A stretch of 64,000 nt of DNA from the NCBI GenBank assembly GCA_023935145.1, contig CM043705.1:52212084-52276083 (forward strand), in the 5' to 3' direction. This stretch comes from Bretschneidera sinensis (Eukaryota; Streptophyta; Magnoliopsida; Brassicales; Akaniaceae). The notes under the pieces are model-generated. The model did no database searches and was not told where the DNA came from. It saw only the letters and a program-made list of their open reading frames with translations. How positions within the stretch are numbered: position 1 is the stretch's first letter; each line of letters begins with the position of its first letter. The position numbers were made by a program, and so were the translations under genes. Shown in pieces: positions 11,690 to 23,549 of the stretch.

Positions 11690-13107
11690 TCAATAGTAGA
11701 TAATCTTCTTGTAGATTTTCTACTCAATGCATCAGCTACTACCTTCGCTTTTTCTATATGATAGTGAATTGTACAATCATAGTCACTAATCAACTCCATC
11801 CACCATTTCCCCCCCCAAATTCAGCTCTCTCTGGGTAGGTAAGTATGCCAAACTCTTATGATCAATTAATATCTCACGAGTGGCTCTATACAGATGATGT
11901 CTCAAATCTTTAAAGTAAACACTATGGCAGTCAACTCTAAGTCATGGGTAGGGTAATTGCTCTCATGATTCCTCAATTGCTTAGAAGCACACGCTATTAC
12001 CTTCTCATGTTGCATCAACACACATCCCAACTCTTAATGGGATGCATCACTATACACCACAAATCATTCATCACTAGAAAGAAGCACCAATATTGGAGCT
12101 GTGGTCAATTTCTCTTTTAGAAATTGAAAACTTTTCTCACACTCCGAGACCATACAGATCTCACATTTTTTCTGGTCAATCTAGTCAACAGTACTGCAAT
12201 AATAGAAAAATTATGTATGAATCTTCTATAATAACCAGTTAACCCTAAGAAGACACAAATCTCAGTCACATTAGTTGGTTTCTCCCAACTCAACATTGCC
12301 TCTATCTTTTGTGGATCAACCGTTATATCATTTCCAGACACTACTTGTCTCAAGCAAGTAACTTTATTAGGCCAAAATTCACAAATTTTTTTTTTTTGCA
12401 TATAATCTCTCTTTCCTTAGAATCTCTAACACTATTTCTAAATTCTTTACATATTGTTCTTCCTTCTTAGAATATATCAGAATGTCAAATACAACCATAA
12501 ACTTGTTTTAGTTTAAACACTCTATTCATCAAGTCCATGAATACAATTGTAACATAAGTCAACCCAAATGGTATCACAAGAAACTTATGACCATAATGTG
12601 TCCTAAAAGCAGTCTTAGGAACGTCTCCCTTCTCTATCCTTAACTGGTGATAACCTGATCTCAGATCTATCTTAGAAAATACCCTTGCTTCTTGCAACTT
12701 CTTAAATAAATCATCTATCCTAGGTAAAAAATATTTGTTCTTAATGGTTATCTTATTCAACTATTTATAGTATATACACAATCTCATCATTCTATCTTTA
12801 TTCTTCACAAACAACATAGGGCTCCCCAAGGCGACACACTAAATCGAATAAGTTGTTTATTTAACAACTCTTGAACTTCCAACTCTCTTAACTTAGTGCA
12901 TGTCACTCTGTAGGGTACTACTGATATATGTGATGAACATGGTATCACATCAATAGAGAATTTAATCTCCCTACTGGGAGGCAACCTAGACAACTCATCA
13001 AGAAATACATTAGAAAAATCTGTCACTACTAAGATTTCTCCTAACTTCCTATTTTCCTTTTTAGAATCCATTATGTATGTCAAATACTCATCACAACCCT
13101 TTTTCAA
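11690..13107 (-). pseudogene. Reverse transcriptase and RNase H of the Del/Tekay-type element (broken)
   Basis: Minus-strand pieces in order: the N-terminal RT (12805-13107, LSRLPPSREIKFSIDVIP), the fingers/palm (12485-12760, [13 protein letters not shown] and [11 protein letters not shown]), the C-terminal RT (12117-12401, DPQKIEAMLSWEKPTNVTE and FLGLTGYYRRFI), then RNase H to about 11690 ([26 protein letters not shown]). The usual FIDDIL catalytic stretch falls between the open pieces near 12480 and is disrupted. This enzyme would copy the element RNA into DNA and degrade the RNA strand. Several frameshifts and stops make it inactive. Confidence 0.88.
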
Positions 13108-13114
13108 CTATCTA

Positions 13115-13459
13115 CTAGTAGTCATAGCAAAAATAAGACAATTTGCAAGTATCTTGAGTTTTTCCCTGAAAGTTAAACTCTTCCTGTCCAGGTATCCTGA
13201 ATAGTACCTTTTCCTTAAAACAGTCAACCATATTCAAATAAAACAAATCAACTTCAAACTCTCTATCATTGATACGAATCACACAACCCTTGTAAATATT
13301 TATGATTATCACTCTATCTTTAGTGGAAACTTCAACAATAACATTATGCATCAAAGTACTAATACATACTTCAATAGACTTCATATGAATACTGGATGCA
13401 AAAGAATGGGTTACACCAAGATCAACCAACATTGATATGTCCACATTTTCTACATACAA
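13115..13459 (-). pseudogene. Aspartic protease region of the Del/Tekay-type element
   Basis: A minus-strand frame of 114 residues beginning close to the protease active site: MLVDLGVTHSFAS corresponds to the usual LVDSGATHSFIS, so the catalytic D-S-G triplet has become D-L-G. Downstream residues (VIVEVSTKDR, VIRINDREFEVDLFYL) follow the retropepsin fold of this lineage. It would cleave the Gag-Pol polyprotein. It lies just upstream of RT, as expected, but the frame breaks before RT. Confidence 0.75.
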
Positions 13460-13469
13460 AGCACTTCAA

Positions 13470-14656
13470 ATTATGAAAATTCTGGGATAAATATCTTATC
13501 TAAATACATCTATAACAAACTTCTGTCTCTCGATCATACATTAGATTACCACTTTTCCTTGGTAGCATACTTATTTCCTCTGCCATGACTCCCAATTCCC
13601 ATAATCTGTCTCCCAAATCTAAGAGTCCCACCGATATTACTCTGAACTTCAGAAGCAACAGATCCTACTTGCCTCTAATTCTGTACTACAGTTCTCTGTG
13701 ACAAGGAACGCCTCTTTGGGGTGGTCTCTCACCCTGCACACTCATACTGTTACCACCTATAGATTCCTTAAATCTAGACCTCTTCCGGCAATTCCTCATA
13801 CTTTTAAACTCCATCACATCCTTCTCAATCTGAAGTATTATATTCGCCAACGTAACATAATTCATACGCCTCATGTAAATTAGTTACCTCTTACACCTTT
13901 TCTCCTTTATGTCTACCATTTTTGATACAAACCTTGTCAAAGCCACAAATCTGCTATCATATTGAGTCATAGTCAACACATTTGTCTCAAATAAATAAAA
14001 TCTCTATCTTGTTGGGCTCTAAAGGTATAAGGAAAGTATTTATCAAGGAAAACCTTTTAAAACCTATTCCAAGTTAAGGGTCTATCAATATATGCACTTA
14101 CTCTAGGAAGAGTATCCTCCCACCATTCCAAAGCTTCTCCTACTAACTCAAACCAATCAAAGGCAACTCTCTGTCTGTCAGTTACTAGTAAAATACCAAA
14201 TAATCTTTCTACATATTTCACCCAAAACTCAGTCTTAAAAGGATTCATAGATCTTTTAAACAACAAGGCATTCAACTTAATATATCTAACAAAACAATCT
14301 CTCTACATCTCGTGCATAAACTCACTTTTCCCTTTCTGAACATTTACCGTTACTGGAATTACAACAACCTTAGGCATTGCTCTAGCCTGTTCATCAAGTC
14401 TATGCTATATGCTATCAACTCTATCATCTGTTACATTCATTTTCTCAAGAGCATGTGTAAGAGCTTATCTTAACTCATCTCTTTCAACTTTAGATTCTCT
14501 CACACCTTTACTAATATCAATTATACTGTCAACACGTTCCCTTCTAGGAACCACAATTTCAGACTCGACCTCGACTTTTCAAAATATTTGGGGCCTACCA
14601 CACCCTCTCAAATCAACAACTCTAACTCTAGCTCTAGCACGTCCACGTGTTATCAT
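13470..14656 (-). pseudogene. gag of the Del/Tekay-type element (broken)
   Basis: The likely start is a minus-strand ATG at 14654-14656 (MITRGRARARVRV), about 100 bases inside the right LTR. A capsid-like section is at 14057-14275 (WVKYVERLFGIL, ALEWWEDTLPRV), which is the conserved Retrotrans_gag region, and a basic section is at 13686-13874. A clear CCHC zinc knuckle was not found, probably through decay near 13500-13690. Gag would form the virus-like particle core. Stops occur near 14590, 14460 and 14310, so it is inactive. Confidence 0.75.
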
Positions 14657-14738
14657 CAGGCTATTCATTAAAATATAATTTATTTTAATCTTCCACTTTC
14701 TTTCTTTTTATGCAGTCTACAGAATCGAAAAACCTAAT

Positions 14739-14750
14739 GCAATGATACCA
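14739..14750 (-). other. Primer binding site, initiator Met-tRNA type
   Basis: Read on the minus strand, the LTR end GTTACA is followed after four bases by TGGTATCA, which pairs with the 3' end of initiator Met-tRNA, the usual primer of plant Ty3/gypsy chromoviruses. The match weakens after eight bases. Confidence 0.7.
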
Positions 14751-14754
14751 AAAT

Positions 14755-16814
14755 TGTAACGACCCATCCCGAGTTGGCCACTCCCGAGACAGTGTTGTCA
14801 CTTTTTGAATTCCTAGCACGACACATATATGCAACAATATAAAAACAACAACTGAATGATTTACATACATAAATCTTCAACCCTCAACAAGGGAGTTACA
14901 TCATTTAGATCTTAACTGAACAATGTATACGATATATTATGCATAAATGTTTACAAATATTTTTTTTTTCATGTTTCTTTCTCGTCAGTCAGGGGATGTG
15001 GACCACGTGGCTTACAGAAAATGATTTAGTCTGAATCTCCGCTCATAATTCTATTTGTCCTGGCCACTACCTGAAATCATTGTATAATGAGGAGTGAGCT
15101 TCACAAGCTCAATGAATTAAATTACTAGAAGTATTCAATTTGTATAATTAGTCTTCCAATACTCATTCATCTATATCTCATATATTTTTATAATAACATT
15201 ATTATCACTACTCATATCAAATCTACATCCTTTATAAATCTCTTCTTCTCATATAATTAATCATCATCTTGAGACTATCAATTTTATGTCATAATTACCT
15301 CATTATGAGGTTCACAACATATAATCAGTTACCCAGATAATTCTCATCATTTCTTATTTTCATATTTATTTTCAACATAGTTGTCTCTCTGTGAGACTCG
15401 TTCACCTCTCAATAAATTTACAATCATGAATAGCACTTTAGCATCTCAATAATAAAATCCATATTTAAAACAGATGCAATGCATGAATTATTAATTTGGA
15501 ACGTCTTTCCACATGTCGACATGTTTATCTTAGACCGGCTGCCTTTCCGATTTTTTTATTGTCGTTCAGACTAGATGCCTTCCCGGTTTTTTATTTTCAT
15601 TTAGACCGGTTGCCCTCCCGGTTATTTTATTTTCATTTAGATTGGCTGCCTTCCCAGTTCTTTTATTTTCATTAAGATGGACTGTCTTCCCAGTTTTTTT
15701 ATTTCTATATATATACATATGAATAATGACATGAAATATGTATATGAACAATAATATAGAAACAAACATGTATTCAAACATTTACATTAGCTATCTTGAT
15801 TATTCTCAAATTATTATTTGAAAAATTCTACTAAATTCTTCACCTCATAAATCATATCAAATCATCAACCATAGCTCGTCAAGAATTTCATTTATCACAT
15901 TTATTATTAAATCGACTTATTATTCTAATAATATTACTTTTTCATATAATAATTTTCTACACATAAATTATTCATATTATACCTATCAACCGATTTTTCA
16001 TCTACCACCAAAGCATAAGTTAATAATTTATTCTAATATTATTACTTTATATTTCACCTTTATCTTGATTACTTAAAGTAAATCTAACTCACCATGTAGC
16101 ACTTAGAGCTACTTGTGAATCACCTTATTGCCTTTCTTGCTCCTCTCAACAATTTCTCCTGATTGTTGATCGTCAACACTTAACATAATATTTATATTAA
16201 AATTTCTAATTTATTCTTCAATTCTTTTATAATTCATACCCTTTCAAAATTCTCACATTGAATTCCAAGAAATTCTATATATGCTAGATTTCAAAAAATA
16301 AAACTCACGTGATTACTTTCTGTTTTTCTTAGAGCTTCCTGTGCCTCTCTATAAAATTCTCCCGTAAACTCCTTCAAAATTTTACTTTTTCAACCTTTCT
16401 TTCAGTCCCCAAGTGTTTGAAGAAAGAGAGTAATTTATATTGAAGAAGAGAGAAAACCAAACAGGATTTGATAAGATTTTAAAAAATAAAACAAAAAACT
16501 TAACACTTATATATATATATGCCCAGTTAACTGCCCCCAATTCAAATTGCCACCAATACACTGTGTTGTCTAACATGACATGCAAAATATGCATGTTAGA
16601 TAGCCAACACGTGATGGCTTTTTTTTTTTCCTCTTCCTTTGTCCTTTTGGATACTTCGATTTTTTTTTTCTTTTTTTACGTCATCACGCATCCATTTTTT
16701 TTCAAAATAATTATTTTATTTAATAATAAATTTTTTACATATACATTATTTTAATTTCATATTATATTTATTAAATTATTTATTTACTTTTATTTTACGA
16801 ATATGGATATTATA
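14755..16814 (-). repeat. 5' LTR of the Del/Tekay-type element
   Basis: The + strand starts TGTAACGACCC and ends TATTATA (originally TATTACA). Collinear with the other LTR, with many substitutions and small indels, so the insertion is old. A TATATATATAT run at about 16508-16521 is the candidate promoter (minus sense). Confidence 0.85.
15532..15706 (-). repeat. 36-bp minisatellite within the 5' LTR
   Basis: About five degenerate copies of the unit also found at 8723-8940 in the other LTR; the two LTRs differ in copy number. Confidence 0.8.
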
Positions 16815-16920
16815 CTTTGTGTCGTGCCATGCTATGAATCTCAAAAATTAGACTCAACATGACCCATCCACTTAAACCACGCCAAGCACAACACATCACA
16901 TGGCAGTGTGGCGTCAACAA

Positions 16921-16938
16921 GACCCATTGCCACCCCTA
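16921..16938 (-). repeat. hAT right terminal inverted repeat
   Basis: Its reverse complement, TAGGGGTGGCAATGGGTC, matches the left end at 15 of 18 bases; followed by the second, diverged copy of the 8-bp duplication. Confidence 0.75.
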
Positions 16939-17836
16939 TCTAACATAGAGTTGCAAAATGGCCTAGTTATTGGGCTATTCTTCCCTAATCACAAATTCAC
17001 TTTTTTTTTTTTTTTTAACTTTTTTCCCTCCTACCATAATGAAGTTTAGCAATATTATAAAGAAAAAACATTTGATGTCTCCTTTTAATATTTTAATTTC
17101 TCATATAGATACACTAATTAGACCATAAAATGGTGAGAAAAGTATATCAAAATTTCTGATTGAAAGGTGACAACTAATTTAACTGAAAAGACTTTTTTTT
17201 CTATGATTGTTGGGATCAAACTTTGCATTCACTCGGGAATATGGTCTACCGCAATTGTATAATCTAAGTAACCAATCACTAAACAACAAAAAAATGATTA
17301 TTCTTGTGTTTTTGTTGAAAAAAATTATTTATTCTTTGGTTTTTTGCTTTCACTAACATTCATATGTTCCGTGAGAGAGAAAATTGAAAGATGATTTTTT
17401 TTTTCTTCATTTGTTTAGTATAGAAATTAACATAATTCCCCAATTAAGCGATGGGCTGTAGTTTTAGGCAAATTTTGGCAAAACAGAATAACCTCTTTGC
17501 TTGATCCACTGGCTCACAAAAAGTCCTACCAATGCTTTGGTTACCCCATTGGGAAATGCTTTGGGGCCCCTCTAACCTCTTTGCTTGATCCGCTGGCTCA
17601 GTTGGTGGACCACAGTACCTATGTCTTGAGATGGGCTAATGGGCTTACTGATATAGATTGCTCCACTAGTTGGCCTGTTTGTTTTAGGCCCATCATCCGT
17701 CCACTACTTAATTTATTTGCGTGGTTTTGTAGCTTTTGACCAAAACTTTATTTTTGACACAAATATAGGTTCCTTGATATGTCCTTGGATGATAATAAAA
17801 TTATACCTGTGCCACTGTAAGTACTCGACCCATCTA

Positions 17837-17867
<31 letters not shown>

Positions 17868-19689
17868 TGTTTATTTGCTATTTGTAATATTATTTATGGA
17901 TATGCTCATTTTTTTGTTATTAATTTGAACTGAAAAGGCAATTTAATTTTCCTTTTAAAAAATATTTTAATGCAATGTTGGTCTAAAATATTAAATTATG
18001 TTATAGTACAATTGCGAATGGTGGATTTTTTGTGACATAATTTAAAATTGATAACGTGAAATAGATAAGTACGATAATGAAATGTATTACCCTACTCCAA
18101 AACTCAAATAATTTTATCTGTGTACTAAATAAGAATCATCCCAACCTCTTTTTTATTACGTCGATTAAACACATTTATAAAATAAAAATTATTTTATTAT
18201 TCTTTCGTCCTGCTCACCAGTCACATCTTTAGTGTTTGTTTTGAAATTTTGAAGTTGAATCTCAAAAGTGTGCAAACGATCAAAATGGTCAATTAAAAAT
18301 TTTAATCTATTTTTTTCAATTGATCGAATTAGCTTAAATATTTCGACATTAACCAATAGAATTAATTTCAATCAACATAATCGATTAACCAATACTATTT
18401 ATATAATTATTATTTGTAATTTATAATATATTACATACTTAATTTATACTTAAAGTTTTCTAATTTATTATATTTTATATATATTATATATTATATTTAA
18501 TATATTATTAATATTAAATATTAATAATAATAAAAATTTTAATCAGACGGTGGAAACATATTTAAAATGTCCTCTGAGGTTGCATTCTATAACCGTATCT
18601 TTTCCGAAGGCATCCCTGCCAATTCCCAAGTCCCCCTCTTCTTAAGCAAAGATCTTTTCTCTTTATGCAGGACAACATGGGATCAAGCCCCCTCATTACT
18701 TCAGAAAGATGCTAATGAGGATTTTTTTGGGTTAAAAACACATTGGAATTGGGAGAGGATGAATTCCCTACAGGTGTTTTGAAAAGTGAACTCGACGTGC
18801 GCTACTGGCTGGGCGTCAAGGCATTAAGATAAATACATGGCTTTTCGAAGGTGTTTGTTTTTTTTTTATCCGGTTTACACTTCGATATCTAAGGCATATG
18901 TTTGCTTTGGATTTTTTTTTTAATGATTATAGAGTATTGAAATTACGGTGTTTTGATAATTTATTATAAAAAATTTATTTCAATTTAATTTTTTATCTTA
19001 AAAATATTAAAATTTATTGATAATTAATTTAAATTAATTTAAATATTAATTATTATTATTTTAATTAATAATTATTAATTTTTGAAACACTTCAAAATCT
19101 CAAAAAATATATATATGTTCAACAATTCAGGGTTTACGTTTCACCTCATTAAGGTAAAACGTTTTGTATAATATTTTCGTTTTGAAAATTATTAATCAAT
19201 CTTTATCAATGTTACGTGAACGTCTCCAATTGTTTATTTCAAACTCCCAAACAAAGCTTACCTCGTACACCCACACTAGCAAGAAGATTCAAACTGAAAC
19301 ACTCTAATGATGATTAATCCTTTGCTGATTTATCCTCTTTCAAAACGAAGAGAGATATGTAAAGCTTACAAGGAGGGAGGCGATAGCAAAAACCATGAGG
19401 CCGCCCGCATTGCATCAAGACCTGATACGAATGACGTGTAACGAATTCTACCAACTACGTAACCGCCAAAGGAAAAAAAGATAAATCGCCGAGGAAAACT
19501 TGAAAAGTGACCTTTCAGAATTGACTTCCGAAAATCGCAGTACCTTTTCAGTCAGAGCCATACCGGTAGCATACGTTGATGAGTCATCCCTTAATCTAGA
19601 AAAGGATACGTGTACGGCCAAATGAAGACTGCACCACTTGTTTTAGAAAAGAGGGAATAATTATCTTTCACGCGCGCTATTCGGTGTAG
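16939..19689. other. AT-rich intergenic DNA
   Basis: No recognisable gene. Holds a (TA)n run at about 17835-17860, a very AT-rich low-complexity stretch at 18400-18540, and a 28-bp direct repeat. The open frame at 18567-18782 is less AT-rich than its surroundings but carries no motif I recognise, so it is not called as a gene. Confidence 0.5.
17489..17600. repeat. Short direct repeat, 28 bp, period 84
   Basis: A 28-base segment starting TAACCTCTTTGCTTGATCC at 17489-17516 recurs at 17573-17600 with one mismatch. The origin is unknown; it may be a partial tandem duplication. Confidence 0.8.
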
Positions 19690-20721
19690 GCAAGGGAGCT
19701 TTACTGGTAAACCGTCGGTATAAGTCCTACACTGATGTATATTTAAACTATTGGGATAGTCTATACTTACGGTTTTTATTTGTTAGTATAGGTCGTCATC
19801 CTATACTGACGATTTTCTAACCGTAACTATATATAGGCTTTACCGACGGATTTTGGTCGTCGGTATAGCTAGTCAACCTATTCCGACTGTTTCAAAACCA
19901 TCACTATATATATATGTCAGCGACAAATTAGATTTTCAGTTTTTTTTCCTCATATTTTTCATTTTCCATTTGCCAGTATAATGCATAATAAATTATAATA
20001 TCTAATAAAATATCAAAATAAACTATAGAGCACACAAACACTGCACAGAAGAAATAATTTCATTTTTCTAAAAATAAGTACATGCAACAATTCTCGCTCG
20101 ATCAATTTGTTTCTTTCAGATATTTTGTCCCATTTGAAGGACCCCTCTTCTCCACCACCTCCTCTCTCTTTTGAAATTTCAAGTTGTGAATCAATTAACT
20201 TGGAACATTTGATAGAACACAGAAAGTGATAAGAATGGCCTCTGACTCTAGCAGTTTTTGGGGGTAAAGTCTTTATACTCACAAGTTTTTGATATGGTAA
20301 CTGTAGAAGTTGGTTTCTTTTATCACTTAGGGAGTAGTAATGCTAATAATAATATGTCCTCGAATAAAATGTTCCCAGAGGTGCCATCAAAATCCATTAG
20401 GCAATCGAAATTCTACAGTGGCATGTATATGTTATCACCACTTTAGCTCTTTTAAATGTGGCATCATGTTGGATATGGTGGACCAAGTACATTTGAGGGC
20501 CTTGGCCCAATCGCTTGGTAAATCTAGGGAATTGAAGAAAAATTGCGGAGGAAAAAACCAAAAATGTACATGAGAGGCATGGGAGAGAATATTTTCTTTC
20601 AAAATTAGGGAGTATACGTTTGAAATCCAAATCATCTAAGCACTCCCAGACAAATAAGTTTCAGATGGAGTGTTTTTCTTGAGCGGCCAAATTGCGGTAT
20701 ATTACATTTTTTTTAGTAGTG
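19690..20721. mobile_element. Probable CACTA-type DNA transposon remnant
   Basis: 19690-19915 is packed with direct and inverted copies of motifs such as ACCGTCGGTATA, CTATACTGACG and CCGACGG, the kind of subterminal repeat array found at plant CACTA ends. At 20705-20721 the sequence reads as the reverse complement of CACTACTAAAAAAAATG, a CACTA-like terminus. No matching CACTA left end or 3-bp duplication was found, and no transposase is present. The link between the two signals is inferred. Confidence 0.4.
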
Positions 20722-22899
20722 TGTTAATCAAACCAAAACTGATTAAAATTGGTTGACGTTAAAAGTTATTGTGTATGTAAAACTGTTCTAGCTTAGTTGC
20801 CAACAATATCACCCATTTGATGGCTCATGTGATTTGATTCGTGGGATAAAATTTAAGTTAAATAAAATTTCAATTTTGCATGAATAAAATTAGGATCTTA
20901 CTCTGACATTGCAGAATAGAAAATTTCATTCGGGTTCCAAAATGTGGTTAAATAGATTAAAATATTGTAATAATGATCTATAAATAATCAAAGTACTTTT
21001 AATCTTCAAAACAAAATAAAATGTGGCTAATATCTTTTTTAAAAAAAAAATTATTTAAGAAAGTAATTTGTATAATATTATTTTATAATATCTGTTTAAC
21101 TTATTTTTTAATGGGATATTTACATTAACCTCTTTTATTGTTTGGGAAATGATAAAACCACATTTGTCATATTTTGAACAAAACCCCCTTTTTGTGAAGG
21201 TTTTCGTCAATCAACTAATTAGATTCCGATTAAAAGTGAAGTCCAAATCATTAAATATTTCATAAACCCAAAACTACCCATCACCCTCAATATTACTCCT
21301 ATTTATTTTTTTAGTTCCCTTACTTATTTCAACAACCTAACAATTTAATTCCCTCGTTAAACTACATGTTTCTAGGTAAAAATTGATTTTTTTTTAAAAC
21401 AAAAATGAATGATCTTTCACAAAATCATACACATATCCATTGCGTAGACTAGATGGGTTTCAATTCAAGAAAAGATGGTGTTCAAGGGTTGTGAAGATGA
21501 TAGCAGCGTTGATAGTAAATGTGTCGGCATAATTTATGGAATAAGAATTAAAGACTGAAAATAATATAAATTTAAGAAAAACGAATTGATACTTTAATTG
21601 ATGCATGTTAAGAATTGTTTTCCTTAAGACTTTATTTGTCCCTACTCCGTAAGGAGTTTGTTAATAGGTTACAGATAAATATCCTCCAAGATACAAAAAA
21701 AAAAAAGAAAAAAAAATCTTTGAGATCTACAAATAACAAATCTGTAGAATCTTCTAAGAACTCTCTCTAAAATAGTGATAATTATAGTTGTATATTTTTC
21801 AGGGAAAGAAGAAATTTTTTTTGTAGAAATCAAAGTTAGTTATTAAGAAGTTATTTGAAGCATTTACAATGTTTTTCAAACCTCCAACAGTCATGAAAAC
21901 AAAAGTTATAAACCAAAAGACATAGGTCTTAAAGAAAAAGTTGTTGAAAAGTTTAATTTTTTTTAAAATAATGAACTGATAATGAACTGTCCATTACCCA
22001 CAATCAACTGACTTAACTGTCTAGATAAATTTGAGTTGGCTATCGAGATGACAACCAACTATCTTATACCACAGTTAGCTGTCAAAAGCTCTTATTCAAT
22101 ATGACAGTTGACTGTCCATTATTAACTACATTCAACTATCCCTTTGTTTTTAAAACAAAACCCCAACAAAAAGTTGAGGGGAAGTGTTCATTAATGGGAT
22201 AGAGAAAAGATGAGTGTTTTGGATCTTAGTGGTGACAGCTAGAAGGAAATCCCAAAATATTGCTAGAGTACTGAGCTTTTGATCTGAAAATTTCCCTTCC
22301 AACTCCTTGTTCGTGAAATCTCTCAAGACTTAAAGATTTGAGGTTTCAACTTTTTCCATTTTGATGAGAGAATCACAATTCAAAAAAGAATGAATACATA
22401 TCAGAGAAAAGGGAGAAGACAATTAAAACACTAAATCTTGATTAAAGATCGAACTAGAAAAATTATTGCTTCAATTCTCGATCTTATTATTACACTAGAA
22501 ACCAAAAGCTTAACATGTTCCAGATAAAAAAAAATAAAGGTGGGAGCTTAAATTTGGTCAGGAAATTGATCCAGATCCAGATCTGGATCATGATTTTTAT
22601 TTTTATTTTTTGCTTTTTGAATTGCATCGAAAGGAACCTATCTTAGATTTCAAAGTGTAATGAGCAAGGACAAGATTTGATCACACTAAAGAAGTGTACA
22701 AAAGAGAGGGCTAGCGAGAATATATTTACTTTAGCTATAGCTTTATCTCTCAACAAAGCTTCTTGGGTAGTTGAAACTTGAAGGCAGTAAAAAGGATCAA
22801 AATTTGAAGAGTATGTTTGTTGCTAATGATGGTGATAAAGAAAGCCAAATAAGAAAAAATGAAGAGTATCATGCATGGAAGCAAACATACAAAGAGGCT
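20722..22899. other. AT-rich intergenic DNA
   Basis: No recognisable gene or transposon end. Contains a perfect 16-bp palindrome centred on AGATCT at 22574-22589. Base composition becomes more GC-rich after about 22900, where the Tat element begins. Confidence 0.45.
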
Positions 22900-23471
22900 G
22901 ATACAAACAAAACATACACCCAATAGTAAGATGACACATGGACAGCCCTGGTCTAACAGCAAGATGACATACGAACAACCCTATGTCCAATAGGGAGATG
23001 ACACATGGACAAACTATTGACGAACCCACTGCCATTCCCGAACACACCTGCGCAAACCTGAAAGCACAAATCCAGGGAACCCTGTTCATGGACACCTCTG
23101 CCCAGACCTACGAGCGTAATTCTAGGGATCATAATCCTCCTTGGGCACCCGGTCATACCTGCTGATAAAGGGACTAGATCTCCGAGATTGCCCCATCCCT
23201 GGCACGTGGATAGTCTCACCTCTGAATCACTATAAAAGGCCCAAAGATATGAAAAACCAATCCATCTTCAATTTCAAGCTCATTACTGAAAACGTTAGTA
23301 TCGTTATTCTCTCTATTTCTCCAAAACTTTACACTGACAAGAGCGTCGGAGTGTCTTCGGAGGCATCACCCCTCCTTTCCTCTGGTGACTTTCTAGTTCA
23401 CCCATATTTACTTGTGCAGGCCCCCCTGAAGCACCGACCTCTAGCTCAGCTACACATTTTAGGCATTAACA
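22900..23471 (+). repeat. 5' LTR of Tat copy A (left end uncertain)
   Basis: The right end is defined by GCATTAACA just before the primer site. The left end is a guess from a composition change and from direct repeats of an AAGATGACACATGGAC motif between 22925 and 23010. No 3' LTR is present in the window to fix the border. Confidence 0.5.
23231..23238 (+). promoter_or_regulatory. TATA box of the Tat LTR
   Basis: TATAAAAG, about 240 bases before the LTR end, placing transcription start near 23265. Confidence 0.6.
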
Positions 23472-23473
23472 GA

Positions 23474-23491
23474 TTGGCACCGTCCATGGGA
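23474..23491 (+). other. Primer binding site of Tat copy A
   Basis: TTGGCACCGTCCATGGGA follows the LTR end by two bases, matching the TTGGCRCCGTC form seen in Tat elements. The tRNA is not assigned. Confidence 0.6.
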
Positions 23492-23549
23492 ATCCACCAT
23501 TTCTCGCTAACAGTAAAAGCAAAGAAGTTTAAAGAACTCATCTATTATT

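Larger units (their letters stand above)
7944..16814 (-). mobile_element. Ty3/gypsy chromovirus-like LTR retrotransposon (Del/Tekay type), minus strand
   Basis: A complete but decayed element of about 8.9 kb: two LTRs of about 2.1 kb, an initiator-Met-tRNA-type primer site next to the right LTR, gag, protease, RT, RNase H and integrase in that order on the minus strand, and a purine-rich GGTGGGTAGAAT tract next to the left LTR. The flanking 5-mers CCTTG (7939-7943) and CTTTG (16815-16819) are a target duplication with one difference. Gene order, long LTRs and the integrase tail fit the plant chromovirus Del/Tekay group. All coding parts have stops and frameshifts. Confidence 0.88.
6973..16938 (-). 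mobile_element. Degenerate hAT DNA transposon, interrupted by a Ty3/gypsy element
   Basis: The left end reads TAGGTGTGGCAATGGGCT and the reverse complement of the right end reads TAGGGGTGGCAATGGGTC: 15 of 18 positions match, the typical start of plant hAT elements. The flanking 8-mers CCTAATAT (6965-6972) and TCTAACAT (16939-16946) match at 6 of 8, fitting the 8-bp duplication hAT elements make. Both ends are rich in GTCGTGCC-like subterminal motifs. Without the inserted retrotransposon the element is about 1.1 kb and keeps only the transposase C-terminus on the minus strand, so it is internally deleted and non-autonomous. Confidence 0.8.

Noticed and set aside
18567..18782. 71-residue plus-strand ORF, less AT-rich than its surroundings
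   Set aside because: No recognisable motif, splice context or promoter; may be a gene fragment but cannot be supported.
22043..22140. Repeated ACTGTCCATTA-type phrases near 22000-22130
   Set aside because: Short and imperfect; no consistent period or element structure.
22574..22589. Perfect 16-bp palindrome centred on AGATCT
   Set aside because: Isolated, with no associated gene or second copy; expected occasionally by chance in a region with GATC-rich repetition.
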